NCBI GenBank assembly: GCA_026874595.1 | Contig: CM049306.1 | Span: 2,186,019-2,250,018, forward strand | Length of the DNA stretch: 64,000 nt | Direction: 5' to 3' | Source of the DNA: Sipunculus nudus | Lineage: Eukaryota > Annelida > Sipuncula > Golfingiida > Sipunculidae | Part shown: one piece after another, positions 26,359 through 55,872 of the stretch | Layout: every line of letters begins with the position of its first letter | How positions within the stretch are numbered: position 1 is the first letter of the stretch | Position numbers and translations under genes: made by a program | The notes under the pieces: generated by a model | What the model was told of the DNA's origin: nothing | Databases searched by the model: none | What the model saw: only the letters and a program-made list of their open reading frames with translations

Positions 26359-28002
26359 TCAGTACAAGTACAAAGATAACATTACTCTTTTCCGATCCTG
26401 AGCCTGTTGTGAGTGGTAACACTTACAATATGCGGTCACAGTACAAGTACAAAGATAACATTACTATTTACAGACCCTGAGCCTGTTCTGAGTGGTAACA
26501 CTTACAAGATGAGGTCACATTACAGGTACAAAGATAACATTACTGTTTACAGATCCTGAGCCTCTTGTGAGTGGTAACACTTACAATATGCGGTCACAGG
26601 ACAAGTACAGAGATAACATTACTGTTTACAGATCCTGAGCCTGTTCTGAGTGGTAACACTTACAATATGCGGTCCCAGTACAAGTACAAAGATAACATTA
26701 CTGTTTTCAGATCCTGAGCCTGTTCTGAGTGGTAACACATACAATATGTGGTCACAGTACAAGTACAAAGATAACATTACTGTTTACAGATCCTGAGTCT
26801 GTTCTGAGTGGTAACACTTACAATATGTGGTCACAGTACAAGTACAAAGATAACATTACTGTTTACAGATCCTGAGCCTGTTCTGAGTGGTAACACTTAC
26901 AATATGTGGTCACAGTACAAGTACAAAGATAACATTACTGTTTACAGATCCTGAGCCTGTTCTGAGTGGTAACACTTACAATATGCGGTCCCAGTACAAG
27001 TACAAAGATAACATTACTGTTTTCAGATCCTGAGCCTGTTCTGAGTGGTAACACATACAATATGTGGTCACAGTACAAGTACAAAGATAACGTTACTGTT
27101 TACAGATCCTGAGCCTGTTCTGAGTGGTAACACTGACAATATGTGGTCACAGTACAAGTACAAAGATAACATTACTGTTTACAGATCCTGAGCCTGTTCT
27201 GAGTGGTAACACTTACAATATGTGGTCACAGTACAAGTACAAAGATAACATTACTGTTTACAGATCCTGAGCCTGTTCTGAGTGGTAACACTTTCAATAT
27301 GTAGTCACAGTACAAGTACAAAGATAACATTACTGTTTACAGATCCTGAGCCTGTTCTGAGTGGCAACACTTTCAATATGTGGTCACAGTACAAGTACAA
27401 AGATAACATTACTGTTTACAGATCTTGAGCCTGTTCTGAGTGGCAACACTTACAATATGTGGTCACAGTACAAGTACAAAGATAACATTACTGATTTTAG
27501 ATCCTGAGCCTGTTCTGAGTGGCAACACTTACAATATGTGGTCACAGTACAAGTACAAAGATAACATTACTGTTTACAGATCTTGAGCCTGTTCTGAGTG
27601 GTAACACTTACAATATGTGGTCACAGTACAAGTACAAAGATAACATTACTGTTTACAGATCCTGAGCCTGTTCTGAGTGGTAACACTGACAATATGTGGT
27701 CACAGTACAAGTACAAAGATAACATTACTGTTTACAGATCCTGAGCCTGTTCTGAGTGGTAACACTTACAATATGTGGTCACAGTACAAGTACAAAGATA
27801 ACATTACTGTTTACAGATCCTGAGCCTGTTCTGAGTGGCAACACTTACAATATGTGGTCACAGTACAAGTACAAAGATAACATTACTGTTTACAGATCCT
27901 GAGCCTGTTCTGAGTGGTAACACTTACAATATGTGGTCACAGTACAAGTACAAAGATAACATTACTGTTTACAGATCCTGAGCCTGTTCTGAGTGGTAAC
28001 AC
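26359..28002. repeat. 79-bp minisatellite, left part (about 21 units)
   Basis: The unit reads GGTCACAGTACAAGTACAAA, GATAACATTACTGTTTACAG, ATCCTGAGCCTGTTCTGAGT, GGTAACACTTACAATATGT; copies at 26871 and 26950 fix the period at 79 bp. It starts directly after the last 48-bp unit. The same array resumes at 32129, the two parts being separated by an inserted LTR retrotransposon. Each unit contains CACAGTACAAG, identical to the splice-acceptor junction of the first visible MORN4 exon. Confidence 0.95.
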
Positions 28003-28700
28003 TGTTATGGAGTAAGAAAGGGTATATTTATGACTTGATATATATTTAAAGGAATATTTCAATATTTCATCTAAAATTTACTTTAGAGGCAAATGAAAAT
28101 CAATCTTGGTTTCAGTCTGTTCTGATATTCAGACAGAGCCAAAGAATTATTAATGTTCATCAGACGACCAAGTATCTAATGGCAATTCAGTATGTTTGTA
28201 GAGCCTAAATGTACCCTCACAAATTAGCTCTAAATTGGTTTCTATGATGAGGCAGGCAGATTATGTTTATAGAGTTTGGAAATAGCATTGTAGGTCAGTC
28301 TATAACTGTATGCATGTCAGGTCAGACTTGGGATTTTCCATAGAACTTATGTCCAATCAGATCTCACGAAAGTTAGGTAGAACACTTACAACTCTGATGT
28401 AATTGTGACCTACTTTGGGTCATCCAATAAGGTTTAGCTTTTATGACGAAATGCAGACATATGAATAAGTACGTCTCATATGTCACGTGAAAGCTCTGTA
28501 ACAAAACTATCTGTAGTGCGCACTGAGAGTGAGTCAGGGAGGCTGGGCGGCTCTCTCAGAGAGAGAGAGACTGTCCCAGACCTCTTGCTATTGAATAAAG
28601 ACTTCTGTCATCAAACTGGTCTTGGAACATTGTCTGCCACGCGCATCAGCAACTGCTTGTGATACAGTGTGGGGACATCCCCAACCCCACCTCTGTATCA
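28003..28700 (+). repeat. 5' LTR
   Basis: Begins TGTTATGGAG, ends CTCTGTATCA. A polyadenylation signal AATAAA lies at 28594-28599. A 60-codon frame near the end is identical in both LTRs and is probably not a gene. Confidence 0.88.
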
Positions 28701-31430
28701 TTTTGGTGGTTGAACTGGGATCACTTCCAGCACATCAGCACCAGAAAAAACGACAATGCTGCCAGCTAGAGTGAAGACAGAAGATCCTTCCTCACAGTCA
28801 CAGGCGCCATTGACTGGTCTCCCATCTCACAACTGCATTGGAACTTCAACCTAGATGTCTACAGCATCACAGTCTAACATCAAGAATGTCCACTCTGCTG
28901 CTGAAGGTATAAAACTTTGCTAAGAACTCTCACTTCAAACTTTAACTTGGCTGCAGTTTCTTAGTGCTCTGCTTGAGAGGATCAAAGACTTCTCTGTATC
29001 TTTAAACCAAAAGGACACTGTAAATCAGTGCAATGCTTTAACAGTGATTTAAAGTTGCAAAAATGACATTTTTTGCTAAAAAAATGCTGTGATATCTCAA
29101 CCTGTGATCATCATTGTTCCTGACCAGCCACATAAAAAAAAATCAATATCGGGACAAGCCAGCTTCGGGCCTATGTCAACAATAATACTGGCAATACCAC
29201 GTGCACTGTGTTTTGTGTGCCAACAAGTCCTCGCTATGTTCCTGCAACTACTAGAAGCAGATTTGCCGTTCTACCGCTATCTTCTGCATCACCTTCCATA
29301 CCATGACTCCAGCAAGAAAAAAGACGCCAAGTCAGCAGAGAAGACCACAGAAGACCCAAAGACGACAGATTTCCTGAGGTAATGAAACATACACCAGAGA
29401 CTGAATTTTAAATACCCAATGCAAAATTTGGGGCATTTCAGAATATTTTGCATGTATATGTTGTAAACAAAAAAAAATGTATGTTTTATTCTATAACTTT
29501 CTCTTATTGATGTGTCATAATTGTAAAATGATATAGTTTATAGTGTCTCTATCTTATTGATATGGTATGCATGGAATAAATGTTACAAAAACCACATTAA
29601 ACAGTGTAGAACTATCAATATTGGATTTGATGCAGTTATGTCTATCTAAGATGTTTATATGTAATGTCACCAAAATGACTGTACTGATATAAATACAATA
29701 ATTCCTAGAGTAGAGCAATATGCAAAACCATCAGCATGTTAGCATTCATTTATACTGAGATTTTCTCATGTGTTGTTCCATACCAAATCATCAGGTATCA
29801 TGATGCTCTCTTGGCTAAATTTAATGGAATGGTAGCACATTGTGTAACCAAAGCACAATGCGATGCTTATTTTCAATTGTCACAGTTTGGTCCTCAAACA
29901 CGGTTTCATGGGAAGCCCCCCAATATATAGGGAATTGGACAAACTGGGGAGTGTGATGACTCCAAAAATCAATAATGCACTGACCTGTGGTCACATTATT
30001 GCCTCAAACAAGGGTTTGATATGGTTAACCTCATTGATAGCTGGAAATGCCAGGCAAAATATGTAGGTTAGCCCAGGAATTCTTCTCATAGGAATTTCAC
30101 ATTTACGCATACTATGACAGACATGTTTCATGAGCAAATGCATTCTGGTCATGCATTCATGATACTGATAACCCATAAACCAATATGTGGAATGACAAGG
30201 ATTTCAATCATTAACATTACTCATAATTTAATTCATCACTCTGCAGATGTATGTTTGATCTTACACATAAATAGCTAGCAATAAAATTACCATCAAAATC
30301 CATATATATGGTTTGATTGATACATGCAACTGTCAGAGAAGTATTTCATTATCATCATGTTTTCACACATATTTCGCCTTGCTCCTGAACAAAAATTGGT
30401 TATCACTGGGAATATATGTACAACATTCCTCTGTTGTTAGGAATGACCTCATGTCTGTCATGTACTTGTACACTGGTAAGGTACACCAGTTGTGTTATGC
30501 TAAAGGATTAGCAAATCACCCTTCCATTATTCACAAGTCAATTTGTCCCAATGGCAAGTGTGAAAGTCAAGATGTATTTTGAATCATTGGTAATGATCAA
30601 CACACAGAGCAGATAGTCATGTACATGTGTATATGTTAAACTCTTAGTAGGCACAGAGTATATACACTTTGTCAGATTAGGAATTCATGATCACTTTTCC
30701 CATAGGAATTATATGTTTAGCTACAGGCATTGCTAATTCACTTGTTATAATTGGTAATGCATATTGCTGTTAGACAGAACATCTTTATGTAACATCAGTA
30801 ACATTATGTTCAAATGGTTCACATACTTTGAATTATTCCATTGCTTACACGGTATGCATAGTACTTGTATATTCTAGCTGTGCATTCATTATGAACATGA
30901 TGCTATAATCATATCTATTAAGATGTTTATTTATTAATACTATTTAGATGCTGTCATACTTATATAATCTGATGTTGTCATCTTCGGATGTCAAATAATG
31001 TCATTATGGTTGCGATGTTGTTCCTGATTCCTTATACATCAGCATTTTATCTTCTAGATATTGTTTAGGATTGTCCATTCACAAAAAAAAAAATCTGTGT
31101 TAGTTAGCCTATATGTGTAGCTATATATATCTCCTTTCTCAGCTTATTTCGCTATTGCTTAGGCATTGTTGTTGTACTTCTAAAAATTGTAAAACATGCA
31201 CTACTTTATTCCTTACACTGTTCCATCTGGAACTGTGACATATGTTCCTGTAATCCACATCTATATTGATATGTGTAATCTATTCATCTCAGTGATGTAA
31301 TACTTAAGGCATATATCCATCACATTATGTATTTCTGTCATCTACATTCCAGTTATCCTTCTTGAAAGAACTAATTTTTCTCCGACTTAGCCCATGAGGC
31401 CGAAGCCTCATTCTGAATGCCAGAGGGATA
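28701..31430 (+). other. Internal region of the LTR element, no recognised genes
   Basis: Starts with the presumed primer-binding site and ends with the presumed polypurine tract. A 32-codon frame starts at the ATG at 28756, and a 97-codon frame at 29089-29382 ends in a Lys/Thr-rich stretch. Neither resembles a retrotransposon protein that I know. The last 2 kb are AT-rich without long frames. A relic of a structural-protein gene is possible but not demonstrable. Confidence 0.6.
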
Positions 31431-32128
31431 TGTTATGGAGTAAGAAAGGGTATATTTATGACTTGACATATATTTAAAGGAATATTTCAATATTTCATCT
31501 AAAATTTACTTTAGAGGCAAATGAAAATCAATCTTGGTTTCAGTCTGTTCTGATATTCAGACAGAGCCAAAGAATTATTAATGTTCATCAGACGACCAAG
31601 TATCTAATGGCAATTCAGTATGTTTGTAGAGCCTAAATGTACCCTCACAAATTAGCTCTAAATTGGTTTCTATGATGAGGCAGGCAGATTATGTTTATAG
31701 AGTTTGGAAATAGCATTGTAGGTCAGTCTATAACTGTATGCATGTCAGGTCAGACTTGGGATTTTCCATAGAACTTATGTCCAATCAGATCTCACGAAAG
31801 TTAGGTAGAACACTTACAACTCTGATGTAATTGTGACCTACTTTGGGTCATCCAATAAGGTTTAGCTTTTATGACGAAATGCAGACATATGAATAAATAC
31901 GTCTCATATGTCACGTGAAAGCTCTGTAACAAAACTATCTGTAGTGCGCACTGAGAGTGAGTCAGGGAGGCTGGGCGGCTCTCTCAGAGAGAGAGAGACT
32001 GTCCCAGACCTCTTGCTATTGAATAAAGACTTCTGTCATCAAACTGGTCTTGGAACATTGTCTGCCACGCGCATCAGCAACTGCTTGTGATACAGTGTGG
32101 GGACATCCCCAAACCCTCCTCTATATCA
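31431..32128 (+). repeat. 3' LTR
   Basis: 698 bp like the 5' LTR. It differs at about five sites by eye, three of them in the last 20 bp. AATAAA lies at 32022-32027. Confidence 0.88.
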
Positions 32129-33414
32129 ACACTTACAATATGTGGTCACAGTACAAGTACAAAGATAACATTACTGTTTACAGATCCTGAGCCTGTTCTG
32201 GGTGGTAACACTTACAATATGTGGTCACAGTACAAGTACAAAGATAACATTACTGTTTACAGATCCTGAGCCTGTTCTGAGTGGTAACACTTACAATATG
32301 TGGTCACAGTACAAGTACAAAGATAACATTACTGTTTACAGATCCTGAGCCTGTTCTGAGTGGTAACACTGACAATATGTGGTCACAGTACAAGTACAAA
32401 GAAAACATTACTGTTTACAGATCCTGAGCCTGTTCTGAGTGGTAACACTTACAATATGTGGTCACAGTACAAGTACAAAGAAAACATTACTGTTTACAGA
32501 TCCTGAGCCTGTTCTGAGTGGTAACACTTACAATATGTGGTCACAGTACAAGTACAAAGATAACATTACTGTTTACAGATCCTGAGCCTGTTCTGAGTGG
32601 TAACACTGACAATATGTGGTCACAGTACAAGTACAAAGATAACATTACTGTTTACAGATCCTGAGCCTGTTCTGAGTGGTAACACTGACAATATGTGGTC
32701 ACAGTACAAGTACAAAGATAACATTACTGTTTACAGATCCTGAGCCTGTTCTGAGTGGCAACACTTACAATATGTGGTCACAGTACAAGTACAAAGATAA
32801 CATTACTGTTTACAGACCCTGAGCCTGTTCTGAGTGGTAACACTTACAATATGTGGTCACAGTACAAGTACAAAGATAACATTACTGTTTACAGATCCTG
32901 AGCCTGTTCTGAGTTGTAACACTGACAATATGTGGTCACAGTACAAGTACAAAGATAACATTACTGTTTACAGATCCTGAGCCTGTTCTGAGTGGTAACA
33001 CTTACAATATGTGGTCACAGTACAAGTACAAAGATAACATTACTGTTTACAGATCCTGAGCCTGTTCTGAGTGGTAACACTTACAATATGTGGTCACAGT
33101 ACAAGTACAAAGATAACATTACTGTTAACAGATCCTGAGCCTGTTCTGAGTGGTAACACTGACAATATGTGGTCACAGTACAAGTACAAAGATAACATTA
33201 CTGTTTACAGATCCTGAGCCTGTTCTGAGTGGTAACACTTACAATATGTGGTCACAGTACAAGTACAAAGATAACATTACTGTTTACAGATCCTGGGCCT
33301 GTCTGAGTGGTAACACTGACAATATGAGGTCACAGTACAGGTACAAAGATAACATTACTATTTACAGACCCTGAGCCTGTTCTGAGTGGTAACACTGACA
33401 AGATGCGGTCACAG
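32129..33414. repeat. 79-bp minisatellite, right part (about 16 units), running into a MORN4 splice acceptor
   Basis: Continues the unit interrupted by the LTR element. The last copy (33336-33420) carries GGTCACAGTACAAGTA in register, and from there the sequence turns into MORN4 coding sequence, so the exon boundary itself lies within the final unit. The terminal units are the most divergent. Confidence 0.93.
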
Positions 33415-51419
<18,005 letters not shown>

Positions 51420-51785
51420 ATCGAAAATTTCTTTAGCTGTGCAGCAAAATACAGTGCTTGTAGGGGACTCTTAGGCACAGCAACAAAAAGTTGAGTTAAC
51501 TTGGGCAGCATTGTGGCATATCCTGTGTTACCCGATAAATTAATATCTCCACCAACAGCTAGGTGTCACTATTTTACCTTTCAGACAATTTGTATTTATT
51601 CATTCACTGCAGGCAGTGTCAGAAATAATTCAGGACCTGGATAAAGTGTTCAGCCCTAACATAACTGGTATATGTATGTGGACAAAATTAGTGTTTTTCT
51701 GTTAATAAAAGGTTTTCCAAGTTTATCCAGTAACTATACAAATACATAGGTCTGTCAAAGAGATAACCCACTGTATATATTGTGA
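51420..51785 (+). terminator. MORN4 3' untranslated region with polyadenylation signals
   Basis: The first AATAAA downstream of the stop is at 51704-51709 (GTTAATAAAAGG), about 285 bp after it. A second lies at 52651-52656 (CTGTAATAAATG). Cleavage sites cannot be fixed from sequence. Confidence 0.55.
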
Positions 51786-51971
51786 CCATATATATATAGA
51801 TATATATAGATATAGATAAATATATAGATATAGATATATAGATATATATAGATATAGATATATAGATATAGATATATATATAGATATATATATATATAGA
51901 TATAGATAAATATATAGATAGATATAGATATATATATAGATAGATATAGATATATATATATATATATATAT
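51786..51971. repeat. (TATAGA)n / (TA)n compound microsatellite
   Basis: Interspersed TATAGA and TATA repeats. The open frame on the minus strand through this tract (Ile/Tyr/Ser only) is an artefact of the repeat. Confidence 0.95.
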
Positions 51972-52971
51972 ACAGGCAGCGGTTGGGAAATGAATTCACT
52001 GATATTTTACTGTACTTGATACTATATTTATGATGCCATACTCAACATGAGATGAAACAAATCTCTATATGAGGTCAGGATTTTTCACAAGGGCACAACT
52101 CAGTAAAAACATTGCTGGGTAAACTGCACATTGATGGGTACACTGCATGGGTTGCTGGGTATTTGGCATGGGTGCATGGGTTGCTGGGTATATAGAATTG
52201 GTGCATGGATGCTGGTTATATGGCACATGCTGATATTGTAGATGAATATTTAAACAGAAAAACAAGCCTGATGTAAACAATTTTATTTCACAACCAAACA
52301 TATAAAATAGCACCTCATTCACATTTCAATATTTGGTAAGTGCTTATAAAAAGAGAGTATGTGTAGGCACATTAAACACTGATGTCCAGGTGTATCAGTC
52401 TCACCTGTCAAAGCTGCCTTCATGTCATTTCACTTTACATGATGATTCTACATGTTTTTTTCAATGGCAACTGTCTAACAGGATGTATTTCATGTCATAT
52501 AGTTTTTACAATAAAAATATAGAATACATAAACAATATTTCTGGTGTTAGTAGCATATTACCTTTCATGAACTACTTGACATTATTATAAGTGGCAGCCA
52601 GAGATATTCACTTTATTGTTAACTGTACTTTGTACTTTTATATATTCTGTAATAAATGTTTATAGTAACATGGATATCTTGTTATTATTATTTTATTATT
52701 ATATTACCTTTTTTTCTAAAATATAGATACATCATTAAACATGAAAATCACTGCAAATAAGTCTATACAAACAAAAGGACCACAGCACTGATTGTTAGTG
52801 TTCAGCATCTCTCTTTATAACTAGAACAAATATGTCCCATGGATCATGAGTATCTAAGTGGACTTGACCTTTAGACATATTGTATGTGCCGACAAAAAAT
52901 GACTTGCCCTACAAACTGTTACCACACTAAATGATCACTCAGCTCACCACAGTCTTGCCAATCTGTATACC
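51972..52971. other. Non-coding DNA with short GGGTTGCTGGGTAT repeats
   Basis: Around 52105-52215 there are four loose copies of GCATGGGTTGCTGGGTATNT. A (TTA)n tract lies near 52680-52707. No gene seen. Confidence 0.55.
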
Positions 52972-53515
52972 TTTTCTTAGAGATCTTTAAATTCTAGAAA
53001 TCTCTTCACTTTCTCATAGAGATCTTTAAATTCCAGAAATCTCTTCACTTTTTCTTGGAGATCTTTAAATTCTAGAAATCTCTCCACTTTGTCATAGAGA
53101 TCTTTAAATTCAAGAAATCTCTTCACTTTCTCACAGAGATCTGTAAATACCAGAAATCTCTTCACTTTGTCATAGAGATCTTAAATTTCCAGAAAACTCA
53201 TCACTTTGTCATAGAGATCTTGAAATTCTAGAAATCTTTTCACTTTGTCATAAAGATCTTTAAATTCTAGAAAACTTTTCACTTTTTCATAGAGATCTTT
53301 AAATTCCAGAAATCTCTTCACTTTGTCATAGAGATCTTTAAATTCTAGAAATCTCTTCACTCTGTCATAGAGATCTTTAAATTCCAGAAATCTCTTCACT
53401 TTCTCTTGGAGATCTTTAAATTCTAGAAATCTTTTCACTTTTTTATAAAGATCTTTAAATTCTAGAAATCTTTTCACTTTTTCTCAGAGATCTTTATATT
53501 TTAGGAATCTCCTCA
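52972..53515. repeat. 39-bp minisatellite, 14 units
   Basis: The unit reads CATAGAGATCTTTAAATTCC, AGAAATCTCTTCACTTTGT; copies at 53288 and 53327 give 39 bp, i.e. 13 codons. On the minus strand it reads as a 13-residue charged repeat (VKRFLEFKDLYDK). Many differences between units are silent or conservative in that frame, but the edge unit has an in-frame TGA and one unit near 53185 has lost a base, so I annotate it as a repeat rather than a gene. It abuts a truncated SINE. Confidence 0.9.
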
Positions 53516-53520
53516 CTTTG

Positions 53521-53770
53521 CCCTCTGCAGACTTAATGGGAAGGCCATGCCTTACAGCTTTGTTTCACTCACAAACAAGTGTGCCTTTTGGGGGTTTCTC
53601 GGTGGTATGTCCCACCAATGGGAATGATTATGCACCCAAGGCCCACAGGTGCAGTAGTCACTTGGCCTGGATAACACCAGGATATAAAAATGAGAGGAAA
53701 CGTGGGATACTACCCTGTCACAGTCCGAAACTGAAATGATATTTTGCAGGTGTACATATACTTAGTTAAG
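53521..53770 (+). mobile_element. 5'-truncated copy of a tRNA-derived SINE
   Basis: CTCTGCAGACTTAATGGGAA through GTACATATACTTAGTTAAG parallels the body and tail of the fuller copy at 54922-55265 (CTCTGCAGGCTTAATGGGGA to ATACTTAGTTAAGC). The tRNA-like head is absent. Confidence 0.7.
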
Positions 53771-54105
53771 TAAGCATTAAAACAAGTGACCCATGGGTCA
53801 TGATGCTCAGCTGAATTTGACATGTATTCAAGTGATGCTTCTATTAATTATTGATGTTATGATCTGGTATAAAATTATATATATTTGTTAAGGAACCTTG
53901 AACAAAGGGTAGAATGACTTCTAGAGTGCTCAAGATCATGTTTTTTTCTACCCAAAGTCCTTAGAAAATAGGTAACATCAAGAAGATTTTACCAGGATCT
54001 CAACCTATGCTTAGTTAGAAGTTTCTAAGTCAAACTGCTATGACTTGTGTCCATCTGATGTATAGGGTACTCAAATCATGATGTTTCACACAGCTCACAG
54101 AATAT

Positions 54106-54120
54106 AGGTCATAGTGACCT
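54106..54120. promoter_or_regulatory. ERE-like palindrome AGGTCATAGTGACCT
   Basis: Perfect GGTCAnnnTGACC, the binding consensus of estrogen-type nuclear receptors, in a core monomer of E5. Confidence 0.55.
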
Positions 54121-54254
54121 TATTTTAAGGAGACATTACAATGACCTCACTTTATAATAAGAAAGACATTTCAAGAGCTAACAATAAAGATTTGTGACCT
54201 GTCTGACTTTCTGGATGCTCAAAATTAGGTTTTCTGTTCATAATCTGAGAATGT

Positions 54255-54269
54255 AAGTCACAGTGACCT
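54255..54269. promoter_or_regulatory. ERE-like palindrome with one mismatch
   Basis: AAGTCACAGTGACCT; differs from the consensus at one base of the left half-site. Confidence 0.45.
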
Positions 54270-54413
54270 AATTTCAGGATTCAAAGGAGACTTGCCAAGG
54301 AACTCCCTTGATGTCACATTAGAAGGTTCTGGGGTCCATCAGTTAAGTTTGGTGCCATGCCTGACTGTCTAGGCGCTCATAAGCATATTTTTGGCCAGTT
54401 ACTTGCAGAATAT

Positions 54414-54428
54414 AGGTCACCATGACCT
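54414..54428. promoter_or_regulatory. ERE-like palindrome AGGTCACCATGACCT
   Basis: Perfect GGTCAnnnTGACC at the same place in the next core monomer. Confidence 0.55.
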
Positions 54429-54713
54429 TTTTTCAGGTTTCAAAGGAGATTTGGCCAGAACCTCCTTGGATGTTGTGTTATATGATTCAAGGCCTACCAG
54501 TTCAATTTGTGTCTTGTCTGACTGTCTGGTTGTTCAAATCATGTTTTTGGCCAGCTGCTCGGAGAATATAGGTCATAATGAATTAATTTCAGGTTTCCAG
54601 AAAAAAAATTTGCCCAAGGCTTCCATAAATATTACATTAGAAGATTCAGTTTGTGCACATCTGACTTCCAGGGTGCTCAAATCATGTTTTTTCCCCTAAA
54701 GGTTATAGAATAT

Positions 54714-54728
54714 GGGTTACAGTGACCT
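54714..54728. promoter_or_regulatory. ERE-like palindrome with one mismatch
   Basis: GGGTTACAGTGACCT; the right half-site is perfect. The monomers at 54570 and 54871 have more decayed versions. Confidence 0.4.
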
Positions 54729-54921
54729 AATTTCAAATTCCAAGGACATTTACCCAGGCCCTCCCTGAATGTCACATCAGAATATTGTTGGCAAAATGGA
54801 TACAAGTTGAGCCCCATCTGACTCTCTGGGTGCTCACAATTATGTTTTTTACCAGTAGCTCACAGAATATAGGTCAGCAGGATCTAATTTCATGTTTCTG
54901 AGGAGATCTGCCAAAGAAACC

Positions 54922-55265
54922 AGCTTCTGTGGCTCAGGGGAAAAGCACAGGGCTCAAAGCCAGGAGATCAAATCTCAGACCAGGGGATGTGATTTTTCAA
55001 GTTCGGCCCCCATCCAGGGTGAGTGCTCTGCAGGCTTAATGGGGAGGCTGTGCCCAACAATCTTGGTTCACAAAAAACGAGAACGTCTTTTGAGGTTCCC
55101 TCATTTTTATGACCCAGCAATGGGATGACACACACCCAGGACCCACAAGAGTGATACACTGAGCCTGGTTGATGCCAGAATTATCATGTGTTAGCCCCTG
55201 TCACCTTGTCTGATGCCAGAATGGAACTCTGCAAATGTAAATAATACTTAGTTAAGCATGAATTA
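54922..55265 (+). mobile_element. tRNA-derived SINE
   Basis: The head contains an A-box-like TGGCTCAGGGG at 54930-54940 and a B box GATCAAATCTC at 54966-54976 (fits GWTCRANNC), 36 bp apart as in tRNA genes. A tRNA-unrelated body (CTCTGCAGGCTTAATGGGGA onward) and an AATACTTAGTTAAGC tail follow. It interrupts the core array of E5. A second, headless copy is at 53521-53770. Confidence 0.75.
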
Positions 55266-55416
55266 AAGAATGGAGGCAGTTACCTTGACAAAAAAAATTT
55301 TTTTTTTTTTGTCAGGGTGTACCTGCTGAAGTTACTAGATGTAACAGATACAATTTGTGCCCTTTCTAAATGTCAGGGTACTCAAATCATGTTATGGCCA
55401 GTTATTCATATAATAC

Positions 55417-55431
55417 AGGTCATCATGACCT
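55417..55431. promoter_or_regulatory. ERE-like palindrome AGGTCATCATGACCT
   Basis: Perfect GGTCAnnnTGACC in an E5 core monomer right of the SINE. Confidence 0.55.
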
Positions 55432-55728
55432 AGTTTAAGGTTTCTGAGAAAATATGCCCATGAACTCCACAGATGTTGTGTTAGAGGATCCTAGGCCAAA
55501 CAAGTACAATTTCAGCCAATCTGACTTTCAGGGTGCTCAAATCATGGTTTTTCCTATAGCTCGCAGGATACAGGTTGTTGTGACCTAATTTTATGTTTCC
55601 AAGGACATTTATCCAGGACCTCCCTGAATGTCACATCAGAAAATATAGGCCAAACAGATACAATTTGTGCCTGGTCTGACTCTCTGGGTGCTCAAAATCA
55701 TGTTTTCAGCCAGTAGTTCGCAGAACAT

Positions 55729-55743
55729 AGGTCACTTTGACCT
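55729..55743. promoter_or_regulatory. ERE-like palindrome AGGTCACTTTGACCT
   Basis: Perfect GGTCAnnnTGACC. The intervening monomer at 55572 (AGGTTGTTGTGACCT) has lost its left half-site. Confidence 0.55.
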
Positions 55744-55872
55744 AATTTCAGGTTTCAGTTGAGATTAGCCTCAAAGTGTTTAGGACTAACAGTTACGGAT
55801 TGTACCCTGTTATTGTCTAGACTGCTTCATTTGAAGATTCATAAATAGAGAAAAAAATGTGTAAAAATTAGA

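Larger units (their letters stand above)
28003..32128 (+). mobile_element. Non-autonomous LTR retrotransposon (4.1 kb)
   Basis: Two direct repeats of exactly 698 bp (28003-28700 and 31431-32128), each starting TGTTATGGAG and ending in TATCA, bound 2.73 kb of internal DNA. The host sequence ACAC is duplicated at 27999-28002 and 32129-32132, in register with the interrupted 79-bp unit. A TTTTGGTGG stretch directly after the 5' LTR fits a tRNA primer-binding site, and CAGAGGGATA directly before the 3' LTR fits a polypurine tract. No gag, protease, reverse transcriptase or integrase frame is present, so it resembles a TRIM/LARD-type derivative mobilised by a partner. Only about five differences are seen between the LTRs, so insertion is fairly recent. 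Confidence 0.88.

Noticed and set aside
12039-26480. Many open frames of 60-254 codons on both strands with 16-residue repeats
   Set aside because: They follow from a 48-bp (16-codon) unit without stops in several frames at once; stops and shifts recur, both strands are equally open, and no start, splice or signal context exists.
28480-28662. 60-codon frame repeated identically at 31908-32090
   Set aside because: It lies within the LTR and is duplicated only because the LTR is; composition and position fit regulatory LTR sequence.
51688-51999. Ile/Tyr/Ser-rich frame of about 100 codons
   Set aside because: Product of a TATAGA microsatellite.
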